Assembly: GCA_034387635.1 (NCBI GenBank)
Contig: JAOANU010000008.1
Location: 682,001-746,000 of the forward strand
Reading direction: 5' to 3'
DNA length: 64,000 bases
Origin: Rhodosporidiobolus odoratus
Taxonomy: Eukaryota; Basidiomycota; Microbotryomycetes; Sporidiobolales; Sporidiobolaceae
The position numbers were made by a program, and so were the translations under genes. The notes below the pieces were generated by a model, which was not told the DNA's origin, did no database searches, and worked only from the letters and a program-made list of their open reading frames with translations. Below are positions 46,421 to 57,289 of this stretch, in pieces (the stretch's first letter is position 1; the number at the start of each line of letters is the position of its first letter).

Positions 46421-47822
46421 GGTTATCGAGCTGTTCGAGAGCGGAGGCGGGACGAGAAATACCAGATCCAAAAAGTTCCGGGATGAGGCACTCTCGATTC
46501 TCTACTCTCACAGATGGGTAGACTGCCTGCAGGAACCTTCAACGTGCCTATATGAACCTGCAAGAAGCGCCATACGCGGTCGCCGTACCCTCGCCGCTCT
46601 CTCCGCCTCCTACAAGCCAATCTCCGACATCCAGAAGCGACAGCCTCATCATCGGCTGCCGTTGTCTACGTGCTGCACTGGCGGCATTGTCAAACAAGAG
46701 ACTTCGTCGAAGTACGCTAGCCCGCAGATGCGGCAGCTTGAGTCGGGCTCGAGTCTGCGGTCTCTCCTCAACTCGTTTGCCGTCTCGACAGCAGCCACAT
46801 CTCGGGGATACAGTAGCTCGAATACGGCACGAATCACCATCACCGACCGCTGACCTCGGCACGAGGTCCTACGCGAGCGCGTGTGAATCTCCTGAACTTT
46901 CTACCTCTCGTTCTTCATCCTCCTCAGGCCTCGATTCCCGACTGACACAACCGCTCGAAATGCTTCTCACCAAGGCTGCGCTGCATGTGAGCGTAGGGTA
47001 CTCGAGCTCAACGTGCTGGGTATTATGAACGGCGCAGAGTGGGCACTTCACCTGCAACTACCCAGCCTTTTCTCCACTCTTTTCGGCTCCCTTGCTTTCG
47101 TCCGCCAGCCGGGGCAACCCACGCCCCCCTCGGCAGTACAAAGCTGGCGATTGTCCGTTTGGGTATGTGGCATGGAGGACTGCAGTACGACCGAGGAGAC
47201 ATCAGTTACGCAGGTGGGAAAAGTAGCTTGTGCTCCCGGCCCTGGAGGGAATGATTCATATTGGTCTACCAGGAGGATAGCAACAGCGAGTTGAGGAAAG
47301 GGCAGAGCTGCCGAGCGGAATCCTTCAATTGCGGTTGGTGGCAGCCTGGAAGGCAGGAAAGAGGGCAGGAGGAATGGCAGAGCGTTCGGCGAGGTGCACC
47401 CCATTGGGAGTGACTGAGTTAGGCGACCAGAAAAAGAGCTCGCGCTTGCGTCACCTCGCAATGCCTTTTGACCCTGCGCTCTCCCAAGCGTGTACGGCAT
47501 TCGAAAGTCGAGGAGCCGCGACGCCTCGAACGAGTGATCTTGACGATTCGCGGACGAGTCAGGGTAGCACGGCTGCTGATCGCAGTGACCATCTTAGCAG
47601 CAGAAGCGCGTCCAGACTGATCAAGCGATATCGGAGCGGTGGGGAGAAGGGAAACCAACTTTCGTTTCACTTACCCACCTTCACACACCCGCACACGCTC
47701 GGGACCACTGCTTCAGACTGCCAGACAATCAATAAACTCGCTACAGTACAGCTCACCTCGGTCCCCGCCCTCTCACTGCCCCTCGACGACTTCGCTGCTC
47801 ATCCCCCTCCGCCCCGCCTGCC
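46421..47822. other. Intergenic region between divergent TUF1 and RPB3
   Basis: 1.4 kb that must contain both promoters. Minus-strand frames near 46.65-47.06 kb contain Cys pairs (CPLCAVHNTQHVELEY and SSCRICGLAYFDEVSC), faintly like a zinc ribbon, but no start or splice chain could be built. Left unannotated. Confidence 0.45.
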
Positions 47823-49795
47823 ATGAACAACAGCGGCATCAACGACCTCCCCCAGCTACCACCAAACACGCACGATGGCTCAGACCTCCGAGTCCGAATC
47901 ACCGACCTCAAAAGCGACTCCTGCCATTTTATCCTCGACGGAGTTCATCTCGGGTCTGTCTTTCCCTTATGTCTACCCCGCCTCGTTTACCAACTCAGCT
48001 GCTGGCTGCCATGCACACAGGCTCGCAAATTCCATACGACGGAGTATGATCTCTCGCATCGACACGCTTGCGATTGATCAGGTTCAGATTACCGAGAATA
48101 CGAGTGTGTTGCCCGATGAAATGTTGGCACATCGGTTGGGGTTGGTACCGCTCAACAGTGAGGGATTGGACAAGCAGGTGCCAAACTACAACAGGGTGCG
48201 GTCTTGAGCTCTTCCTTCTGCGTCTCCGGCGACTGCGTCCAGTCGGGAAGAAGACAAAGACGGGAGACCTATATAGCAGGCCGTGCCAAGGCTCTTTCCA
48301 CTCGTCGACTAGGCAGCAGTATCTGGCGCTTCATTGAACAGCTTCACTGATGCAGTACTCCTCAACAGGAATGCGATTGCGATTCCTACTGCCCCAAATG
48401 CTCCGTCGTCCTCTCGCTTCACGTTCGCTGTACGCAAGGCCTGCGCGAAGTAACAACAAAGGATTTGATTGTCGAAGGAGGAGACCGAAGCGAAGTAGGC
48501 AAGCCGGCGTTGAGTGCGTCGAGTCTTTCCAGGATCCGGCTTTCTTCTCCCAGCGCAACTGACCCCTCGGCTCCTTGCAGGCACGGATCCGAAGCTACAG
48601 GATGGTATCCTGCTGGTCAAGCTGAATAAGGGGCAGGAAGTGGCTATGCGGTGTATCGCAGTAAAGGTACGTCTTCTTCCCTGCTTTGCACTTCCTCCTT
48701 CATCCTCCACTCGAGGGTGTGCCTCCTCTCTGTATGATCGCTCCAATCGCTGTATATCCCTTGGGGTCTATACAATGATGCACTTGGCATATTGTTCGAG
48801 CCGTATTGACCCCTCCTTCCATCCGTAGGGCCGCGCCCTCGAACACGCCAAATGGTCACCCGTCTCCGCCGTCGGATTCGAATACGACCCGTACAACAAG
48901 CTGAAACATACGGATTTGTGGTTTGAAGTCGGAAAGGATCCGAATGAGGAATGGCCGCTAAGCGATAATGCAAAGGTTCGTCTTCTGTCTCTTGTCATAA
49001 TACCTTCCTCATGCTCTTGCTCTTCTTCTTCCTCCTCCTCAGCCGTCTTTGTGCGTTCTGGAAGCAGCTCTGGGAGGTGTAAGCTGACTTCGTTCCGCTG
49101 TTGATTGCGCTTCATAGTACGAGAAGAAACCGGAAGAAAACGACGCTTTCCCTTACAACGAAAAGCCCAGTCGATTCTACTTTGACGTCGAGTCTGTCGG
49201 TCAACTGAAGCCAGAAGACATCGTCTTGAAGGTACGTTTTCATAACCTGCTTGTACCGTGAATCCTGTTGCGGATTCTCCCGTCTCTTCCTAGATCTCGT
49301 CTGCTCTCCGCGCACAGCCGTCCTGTGTCTACAGATCTGCCTCTGACCTTGTTTTCTCGCGACACTCAGGGTCTCGACGCTCTCATTCTTCAAATCGGAC
49401 AACTTCGTCAAGGTCTCCTCGACCTAACGCAAGGCGGCGGCGGCGCCGGGGGAGGCTATCAGAACGACGGAGACATGGGCATGAATGGTATGGTCGACGA
49501 ATTTGGCGGACCGGCACCGCCCGGCGCTTTCGGAGTAGGGGACGGAGGGTACGCGGCGCCGGCAGGAGGTTATGGTGGGTTTGCCCCACCGACGGGTGGA
49601 GCTACGGGAACCTATCAGCAGCCTCAGATGCCGAGTTATGGGGCTAGTCCGCAGTATCAGGGTGGGCAGGGTGGGTATGGAGGAGGAGGGGCTGCGGGAG
49701 GAGGGAGGACACCGGGGTACGGAGGTGCTGGACAGCAGAATGGAGGAGGAGGGGCAGGGGCGGCGGGTGGGGGTTGGGGAGATGATCAGTGGTAG
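47823..49795 (+). CDS. RPB3: RNA polymerase II subunit RPB3 with Gly-rich C-terminal tail
   Basis: Alpha-like subunit that forms the Rpb3-Rpb11 heterodimer in Pol II assembly. The start is the ATG at 47823 ([18 protein letters not shown]). Motifs in order: [57 protein letters not shown], and the zinc loop [12 protein letters not shown] at about 48365. Then come [58 protein letters not shown] and [20 protein letters not shown] tail of about 120 residues follows, almost all Gly, Tyr, Gln, Pro and Ala ([12 protein letters not shown]), ending WGDDQW. Yeast Rpb3 also has a divergent tail ending in Trp, but here it is longer and more Gly-rich. The exact splice joining the zinc-loop exon to the next one is uncertain. 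Confidence 0.94.
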
Positions 49796-50197
49796 TTTGC
49801 GAGCACTTGCAAGGGATGCAGTGCTGAAACAGCTGCTAGAACACCATGAAGGTTCGACAGATAGGAAATGCTGTTCCCCTTTTCGCTGGCTATATATTTC
49901 CCACTCCACCAGTCCGTCGAACGTTCGTCAGCGCCCTCCTCGGCCGCTCTGCATTTGCAAAGCGTATGCGCGACGGATGCTCGCGAGCTCCGTTAGCTCA
50001 TCCGAAGCCCCTCCACCCGGCGGCATCTCCGTGCCGAGCCTCCGCTCCGCTCTCGCCGATCGCTTACAGCGCTTTCTCAGCGGGATTCGGAAGGAACACA
50101 ATGCGGATCTGACTACTCCATTTGGTCCGGCTGCTTGCTCTGCTTTGCTCCGCTTCCTACTTACCATCACTCTGCTCCTTCTCCCAAGCCACCAAAG
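49796..50197. promoter_or_regulatory. RPB3 3' side / promoter of Ser-rich gene, with TATA element
   Basis: About 400 bp. TATATATT at 49891-49898 lies about 300 bp before the next plus-strand ATG and is the clearest TATA-like box in the window. Confidence 0.5.
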
Positions 50198-50816
50198 ATG
50201 CCCTCGCTGTTCTCCCTCTCTCGTCGTTCTTCATCCTGCACCTCATGCTCCTCCACTTCGAGCACGCCATCGTCTTTCCCGCCTACACCCTCACTCTCAA
50301 ACAGCTCAACCTTCTCCCTCCTCGAGCCCATCTCTCCCCTCGGCGAACTCCCTCATCTCTTCGTCGTCGAGCGGTCTCTCGCTGCGCCAGTTCATTCGCA
50401 CTCTCCAGCGGCTTCGTCTCACTCGAAGGTGAGTCACGGAAGGCCACAAGCGAAGAGGAGGTGCTCGTTGGAAGAGGATCAGTCAATTTTCGTACGTCGT
50501 CCCTTTTTTTCCCTTCTGCCTTCTCTTACTCGTTGCAGTCCGCTGATTCAGACAGGGATGTGCAGTCCTTCCCTCGAAATCACACCTCTCACTCGGTCTG
50601 CCCGAAACATGGCATCGTCCATTCGCCTGAACTCGCCTTGCCGGAGAGAGATTCCAGGGAATCGTCGTCCTCGTCGAGTTGCTCCTCTGCTTCATCAAGG
50701 CGTTCGCTCAAGGTTCGTCCGATGCCCTTTTCACTACGCATGTCCTGACATGGCTGACGAGTGACTGTGCTTCGCAGTGCGTCTTGAAGAGACTGGCTAC
50801 AAGGAACGAAGCATGA
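50198..50816 (+). CDS. Hypothetical serine-rich protein
   Basis: Not recognised. The start is the ATG at 50198 (MPSLFSLSRRSSSCTSCSS). Three exons join cleanly. Exon 1 ends SPAASSHSK at a GTGAGT donor. Exon 2 runs SADSDRDVQSF to ASSRRSLK and includes HSVCPKHGIVHSPELALPE and a long Ser run. Exon 3 (CVLKRLATRNEA) follows a CTTCGCAG acceptor and ends at TGA 50814-50816. The product is about 145 residues, over a quarter Ser, with no signal peptide or membrane segment. The clean splice sites and consistent frame support a real gene. Confidence 0.6.
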
Positions 50817-51293
50817 AAAGCACTTTTCTTCCTCCCAGTACCCGCTCTAGGTGAGCTCGCTTCACCTGCACCATCTCGCGCATTGGGCTGACATCCTACG
50901 CACTTCCAGCGCGATACGATATCACTATCCGCCATGTTTCCCCGACAAAAGGTTGCCTCCACTCGCGAGCATTTACCTCCACCCTCGGCCCTCCACCATC
51001 CATTGCTCACCGATACTCACCACTCCTCACAAAAATCCCCATACCCATACATCGGTTCCACCCGCGATCAACCGGCTCTCGAAGTGCTCGTCGCCGGTTC
51101 ATCATTAGTCACCCATAGTTGTTTTCAGTGTGTACATAGCCAATCTAAGAATCCGTGTCGAGTTGTACCGAGTAGTGCCGCTGTACGTGCATGCCATCCA
51201 TAATCACCCGTCCCTGTCGTTTCTCGAACACGCTTCGTGCAAGGAAAGCGGAACCAGTGGAGGTTTCGAAAGGTGACCGAAATAGCAGGGCGC
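50817..51293. other. Intergenic: convergent 3' ends
   Basis: About 480 bp between the Ser-rich gene and pyroglutamyl peptidase stop codons. Nothing recognised. Confidence 0.55.
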
Positions 51294-52287
51294 TCATGTG
51301 GGCAACCCGCCTTCGTTCACGATGGCCCAGACCAGTTGTAAGATGGCTTGTGTCAGTTCAGGCAGGGCGTAGGGTTCGTTTAATCTGCGTAGAGGGGTGA
51401 AGGGAAGTGGACTCGGGAAGGTCAGCGTCGGTCAAGTTCGCAGGACGGCGCCGATCGATCAGGACGATGGAAGGAGGGGCGTTAGACGCACGGTGGTACA
51501 TGGATGAACTGTATCGGGGTCGGGTTCGCAGGGTTGGCGAGAGACGCCAGGGCAAGGGAGGTGTAATAAGTGTATTCGCAGAGGTAGAGACCTAAACTCC
51601 GCTTTCCATCGTCAGTCTCTGTTGTCTTGATTCGGTACGCTGGGATGCGCTTTAAACATACCAGCATCCTGGCTCGTCTCGAGCTCTTGCACCCCCTTCT
51701 CCTTGACCCGCTCGATGACCCTCTCGCAGCGTACTCTCGTCTCCATCTCCTCGGGCGCAGATGTCAAGCTCGGACCACAACACCCCCTCTCCCCTCCCTT
51801 CCCCTTCTGACAAAGCCTACCGTCCACATCCGTCTTGTCATACCCCCACTTTCTCGCACGTTGTTCGAGCCTGATTTTGCCCTCTTTTCCGACGCCGACA
51901 TGGACGATCAGATCTGGTGGAGAAGAGTGTAGGAGAGGAAGGAGGGAATCGATGGAGGTGTAAGAGACGGGGAGGAGAGATGTGGTTAGGCAGAGCTTCT
52001 TCGGGGTTGATGAGCATGCAGGTGGGGAAGAGGAGGAGGAGGCAAGGTCGGAATTCGAGTTGGTTGACTGGACTTGACTTGGTTCGACAGGTGGGGGGCT
52101 GATCGTGTGGTCATTGAGGTGCTTGATGGCTTCCCAGGAGGGGTTGAGGGAGTGTTTACCGAAGGGCTGCCGAGTGGGGGAAGAGCGGGTCAGTCGGGAG
52201 AAGCGGAGGAGGAGAGGGCGAGCGTACGCCGAAGCCCGTCAGATGCACGTGAAACCCATTCGTGTCTGCTGCAAGTACAGGAGCCAT
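51294..52287 (-). CDS. Pyroglutamyl peptidase I (peptidase family C15)
   Basis: Cytosolic cysteine peptidase that removes N-terminal pyroglutamate. The start is the ATG at 52287 (MAPVLAADTNGFHVHLTGFG). An intron (GTACGC to CGGCAG) joins TGFG to PFGKHSLNPSWEAIKHL, restoring the family's TGFxPFGxxxxNPSW N terminus. Next are the IDSLLPSLL segment and DLIVHVGVGKEGKIRLEQRA with KWGYDKTDVDG. The nucleophile motif is SLGLYLCEYTYYTSLALAS (family GxYLCdxxYY), and the catalytic His is in QFIHVPP. A last intron (GTGCGT to TACGCAG) joins to LNEPYALPELTQAIL and VNEGGLPT. All hallmark positions are present, so the enzyme is probably active. It is divergent from VPS39 with only 198 bp between the starts. 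Confidence 0.92.
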
Positions 52288-52485
52288 AGGAAGCGGTTTA
52301 GCGGAGAAGCGAGGACACTACAGTACAAGTGGAAATAGGTTGAGGTTGTCACTCACCTTGCGTGCTGTCTGAAGCTCAATATACGGGCCAGACAAGCTCA
52401 GTGGCACTGCTCGAGACCCATCTGACTATCCTTGCCGCCCAGCTTCAGCGTCGACGCCCCCACCTCGTCGTCTCTTCGTCAACTG
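52288..52485. promoter_or_regulatory. Compact divergent promoter, pyroglutamyl peptidase / VPS39
   Basis: Only 198 bp separate the two start codons, so both core promoters and 5' UTRs are packed here. Confidence 0.6.
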
Positions 52486-55400
52486 ATGAAGCATTCTCCC
52501 TTCTCATTACAACTTCTGATTGGTTCAGATACACTCGGATCAAAGGCAATAACATCAGTACTGTTACATGGTGCATCTCCCTTTCCGTCCAATGCTTTAG
52601 TGCAACTGCTGACCGTAACCTACCTCTGAATACAGCCGATCGCTTGTTGCTCGGAACCGAAAAGGGTACTCTGTTGGTCTTCGATGCAGACTTCGCCTCG
52701 ACAACGAACTGTATGCCCCGTTCCTGCCCTCGCTTGAAGGGTCGCGCCTCACCAGATCTCCCGACCTTTTTCTCCAGCCTCACCGACCGCGACGCTCGTT
52801 GATCGGCATGAGGCTTTCAGTGGCTCAGGAAAGGCGTCAAGGCCGATCGACCAACTCGGAGTGATCAAGGAGCTGAATGGACTCGTGTGCTTGAGCGGTA
52901 CGAGCCACAATCATCGCTCTTTCTCTGCTGTTCGTGCTAAATGACTCGAACTCGAGCAGGCGGCGACGTCTCTCTCTACTCCCTAGCCGACTTCACCCTC
53001 CTCTCCTCCTTCTCGGCTCAAACTCGCTCGTCTTGCTCCCTCTTCTCCCTTTCCACCTCCCATCGCCTTCCTCCCTCTTCCCCTACCTCCGCTGCTCAAA
53101 TCGAGGAACTCCTCCCGCAGATCCACACCACCCTCGCCTTGGCCTGTAAACGTCGACTCCTCCTACTCTCCTGGACAGATGGGAGCTGGAACCCCCTCCT
53201 CGAAGTTTCCTTGCCTCATCAAATCCGAGGTATGGCCTTTTCCGACAACGGGCAAAGTGTATTCGCCGGCTTTTCAACGGGCGAGTACGGTGTTATCACC
53301 ATTTCTGCATCTGCAGAAGAAGGGGGAAAGATAAAGGCGGAACTGGGCGAGCTGTTTCAAGCGCCGTTCCCGGCTGCTTCATCGAGTGCAGTTGAGGGGA
53401 ATCTGAAGGGTTTGGGGGGGAAAGCAGCGGCGTCGCTTGGGGGTGGGCTGGGAGCGCTTGGAGGGCTGGCGGGATTAGGGGGAGCGCTTGGAAGGAAGGT
53501 CGAGAAGAATGGGGTGGTTGGGGTACCTCCGCCTTCCAAGAAGGGCAAAGAGGGCGAGAGAGGGGGAGGCGGACGGGACAGCAGGGAAGATGGGACGGAG
53601 TGGTTGTTTGGCGAAGAGTGGGGATGGGCAGAGGATGAGGTAGCTGAGGAAGTACTGGTGATGCGAGATAGTATGTGCCTTCCGTTTTATTTCCGAAGGG
53701 CCCTGTCATGCTCACACTCATCGCCTCGGTAGACATCGCCCTTCCTCTCTCGGCTATTGGCAAATCTCGAGCGTCGCCAGCCTCGATTGCTCTGTCTCGA
53801 CCGTCACATCTGGCCTACCCGTCGACAGTAGAAGAGACTGTGGTCCTTCCCCCTTACATTCTCTCCGTTGTTGCACCGACGCCTCCATCTTTATCCGGGC
53901 ATTCTCCCAATCCTTCCACACGTCCTGGCTATTCCCTCGCCATTCACTCCCTGAACGACCTGGCTCTTGTGCAAAGCCTGACCGTTCCTCCCCGTCCGCT
54001 CTCCCCTCCCTCCTCAATTGCTGAATCCACCTCCACAACCTCCGCCTCGACCGCCCCATCCGTCAAACCTCCGCCCACTCCAGCTTCAACCGCCCGGCTC
54101 TTAACCGTCCCTTCCTACACCGCCAAATCCCTCTCGACCAATCCACCCGCCCTACTGCTCACCACCTCCCCCCCAGCCGGCTCAATCGCCTCGGGAGGCG
54201 GATTCCCCACCCAAACCCTCTATCTAATCCCCATGTCCTCCTGGCCTGATCAACTTACGTCCCTCGGCTCTTCCGGCGAATGGTCCACCGGCTTGAATCT
54301 CCTTCGTCGCTCGACTGCGCCGGTTCAAGCCGCTCAATCACTTCCCCCTCCCTTGCTGAGACGTCTCGCCTCCCTTCATGCTTTGGATCTTTGGACGAGA
54401 CAGAGAAAGTATAGTCAGGCGGTGGATGCGTTTATTAGGCTCGAGGTGGCGCCCAGTCGAGTCATTGCGGTTTGTGAGGAGGGGGTAAGCGGACGACTCA
54501 GGGTTGAGGAGGAGGGGTGGGAGGAGTTATTCGGGGGGAGGAGTGGAGAGGATGTCAGGGCACATTCAGAAAAGGAAAAGGAGGAGAGGGAGAGGGAGAT
54601 GGATAGGCAGAGGGAAGAGAGGGAGAAGGAGAAAGAGAGGTTGAGGAAAGCGGCTGAGATTGAGGTGAGTGATACGGCTAGTGTGAGGAGTTTTGTGGGT
54701 GCCGCAGGGAGATTAGCGGGGAAGAAGAGCTGGCTGAGAGAGGGGAGTGTGGGTAGTACGGTGAGTGCGGACGATGGCGCGGTAGCGAAAGAGGCGGAAG
54801 TTGGTCCGTCCCTTCTTAAATTCGTCCCCGGCGGTACGGATAAACTGACTGCAGCGACTTTTAGCCAAATCCTCCGAGGCTGCTGATGGATCGAGGAAGG
54901 AGACGCAAGAAAAAGCCGATCGATCTCGTAAAACCGACGAGCTGATCCGCTACCTCACCGACAGCCGACAACGTCTCCTCCTCTCATTCTCCCACCTTCC
55001 ACCTTCCGATCGTCCCTCGCCCTCTTCCCCTCCTCCTCCTGCCCCAACCTCGTCGCTTCTCTCCCTCCCCAACGTCCCTTTGAGCGACTTGAGCCCAGAG
55101 GAGTTGGTACGGACCGCTCAGGTAGTAGACACGGCACTGTTCAGGGCTTATCTGATGGAGAAGGCGGCGATGGTCGGGCCAATGTGTAGGATCGAAAACT
55201 GGTGTGAAGTGGGAGAAGTGGAGGGGCTGTTGAGGGGGAAAAAGGTGCGTTTAGTCTCTCCTGCTCTCGCGACCTTCTCCACATTCACGGACAGGGTCGA
55301 CACTACCTGATTCGGCCCCGTGTCGGCTGATTGTAAGTCTCTCTGATCAGGTTTTCTTCTTTTGCAGAAGTATCGCGAGCTCCTCGACCTCTACAATGGC

Positions 55401-56951
55401 AAGAATCTGCATGCAAAATCCGTCGAGCTACTTCGCGAGTACGTCGACCTCTTCCTTCACCATTCCGTCTGTCGTCTGACCATGTCTGTTCCCTCCGAAC
55501 AGGATCAGCGCTGATGAGGACGACCTCGACGCGAAGCTCGACCCGACAGTGCGGTACTTGCAGAAGCTTGGCAAGGAACACGTTGAGGTCATCCTTGACG
55601 CTAGTCAATGGGTCTTTGAGAACGATAAGCGGAAAGGGTTGGAGGTGCGGCTTTCTTTTGCGTTCTCGAGATTCATTGCCGGGGGCACGCTGATGCTTAT
55701 CTCGCCTCTTGTTTTGCCCCTCTTTTTGTACCCGGGTCACTTTGTCCGATTATTCGCCGTCTCTTGTACCCTGCTGTGACAGATCTTCACCGCCGACCTA
55801 GAGGAGGTCGACTCTCTCCCTCGCTCTCGAGTAACGGCGCATCTTGAGCAGTTAGGACGCGATGTCTGCATACCCTACCTCGAGCACATCATTCACCAGC
55901 TCGGCGAGACGGGCGCCGAGTTCCACGAGAAGCTGATTGAGCTCTACTTGGCGGAGGTTGCGGAAGTTGAGGAGGGCAAGCGTGAGTTTCTCGACTTCTG
56001 CGCAGCTTTCTCCCGCTTTATCAAGCTTGCTGACGCGTCTCGTCCCATGTGAAGGACGCGACCTTCCGACCTACCGCAAGCTCATCGATCATCTCGAATC
56101 TTCAACGTCTTACCGCGCCGATCGGATGCTGGGTCGCCTCCCTTCGGAAGATAGCGATTTACAGGAAGTGCGCGCTATCCTCCTCGGCAGGCTTGGGCGA
56201 CACGAAGGAGCACTGCAGATTTACGTGTATCAACTCGAGGACTGCGATACGGCCGAGCAGTGCGTGTCCTTCTGTCTTCCCAGCCTTCTGTCCTCCCCTG
56301 CTCTTGCGGTTCCTGTACACTCTGTCCCCTCACAGATACTGCAAACGAGTTTACGACTCCGACCCATCCATGCGCCCCTCGATCTTTCCCCTTCTCTTAC
56401 GCCTCTACCTCCGACCCCGTCAGAACCATCCCCTCCTCTTCACCCCAGCCATCAACCTTCTCGCCTCTCACGCCTCCCGCATCGACCCTGTCGAAGCTTT
56501 CGAACTCTTACCGCCTCTTGTGGCAGTCAAGGATCTCAAGACATATCTGGAGAAGACCCTGAGGAGGAGTGCCATGCAGAAGAGGGAGACTAAGGTTGTG
56601 AGGGAGGTGCAGAAGGCGAGGTTGGAGGCGGTCGAAAGAGAGGTAGTTGAGTTGCAGGAGAGACGGGTTCTAATCTCGCAGGGGAGAGTGTGCGTCTCCT
56701 CCCAACTACCCCACGCACTCGTTCCGGCCGAGAGTAGCTGATACGGTTCTCTCGCTTCCGCAGGTGTCCCGTCTGCCACAAGCGCATCGGCAGCAGTGTC
56801 ATCGCCGTCCACAACCCTCGGTCCGTAGTACTCCCTTTGCTCTTTCCTCCTCAGCAGCGCTGACCCGCTGTCACTCTCCCTGTATCGCAGTGGAGAAGTC
56901 ACACACTATCAGTGTCAAACACAGTTTCAACAGATGAAGATTCACGTCTAG
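52486..56951 (+). CDS. VPS39: VPS39/VAM6, HOPS tethering complex subunit
   Basis: HOPS subunit needed for vacuole fusion and Rab7/Ypt7 signalling. The start is the ATG at 52486 (MKHSPFSLQLLIGSDTLG). An intron after CATG joins to HADRLLLGTEKGTLLVFDAD, the CNH-domain opening. The domain goes on with IDQLGVIKELNGLVCLSG, ALACKRRLLLLSW and GMAFSDNGQSVFAGFSTGEY. A Gly/Ala/Leu-rich insertion (about 53400-53500) and a highly charged Glu/Arg/Lys helix (about 54560-54665) interrupt the usual layout. The CLH-type helical region includes KKYRELLDLYNGKNLHAKSV, LRWRVEL-like TVRYLQKLGKEHVEVIL, PYLEHIIHQLGETGAEFHEK and GRLGRHEGALQIYVYQL. It finishes with RVCPVCHKRIGSSVIAVHNP and VTHYQCQ, the C-terminal Vps39 zinc-binding domain. 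About 1,200 residues with many introns. Confidence 0.93.
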
Positions 56952-57289
56952 GCGACGGTTTTTGGTGTCGTGTATACCCCTCATTCCGATTTTATTCCCC
57001 TGCAATCACAGCATACCCTTTCTTCACAGAGTTTTTCGCGCTCGTCGCCCGACGCGTACGTGTGACATGTCGTGTGGAGCATGCAGGCGCTGCCCCCCTG
57101 CACATTGGCTCTTTCTACAGGAGATGCTTCGGCTACAAAGCTAAGTTGAGAAGGTCCAGCTAACATCGCTCCTTCGACATGCAGTGGACTCTGTCGGCGT
57201 CTCGCTCTCGACGTGACCGCTGGACGCGCCTCCTGCGTGCTCCTGGCAGCTGTGCAGGTCGCCGGGTAGGCGGACTGATTTGCGGACCG
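56952..57289. other. Intergenic: VPS39 3' side
   Basis: About 340 bp after VPS39. It contains the left member (57137-57156) of a direct repeat whose partner lies just past family copy 3. No confident coding exon. Confidence 0.45.
57137..57156. repeat. Direct repeat left of family copy 3
   Basis: AAAGCTAAGTTGAGAAGGTC matches 58435-58454 (AAAGCTAAATTAAGAAGGTC) at 18 of 20 positions. The two lie on either side of the copy 3 remnant. Confidence 0.6.
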
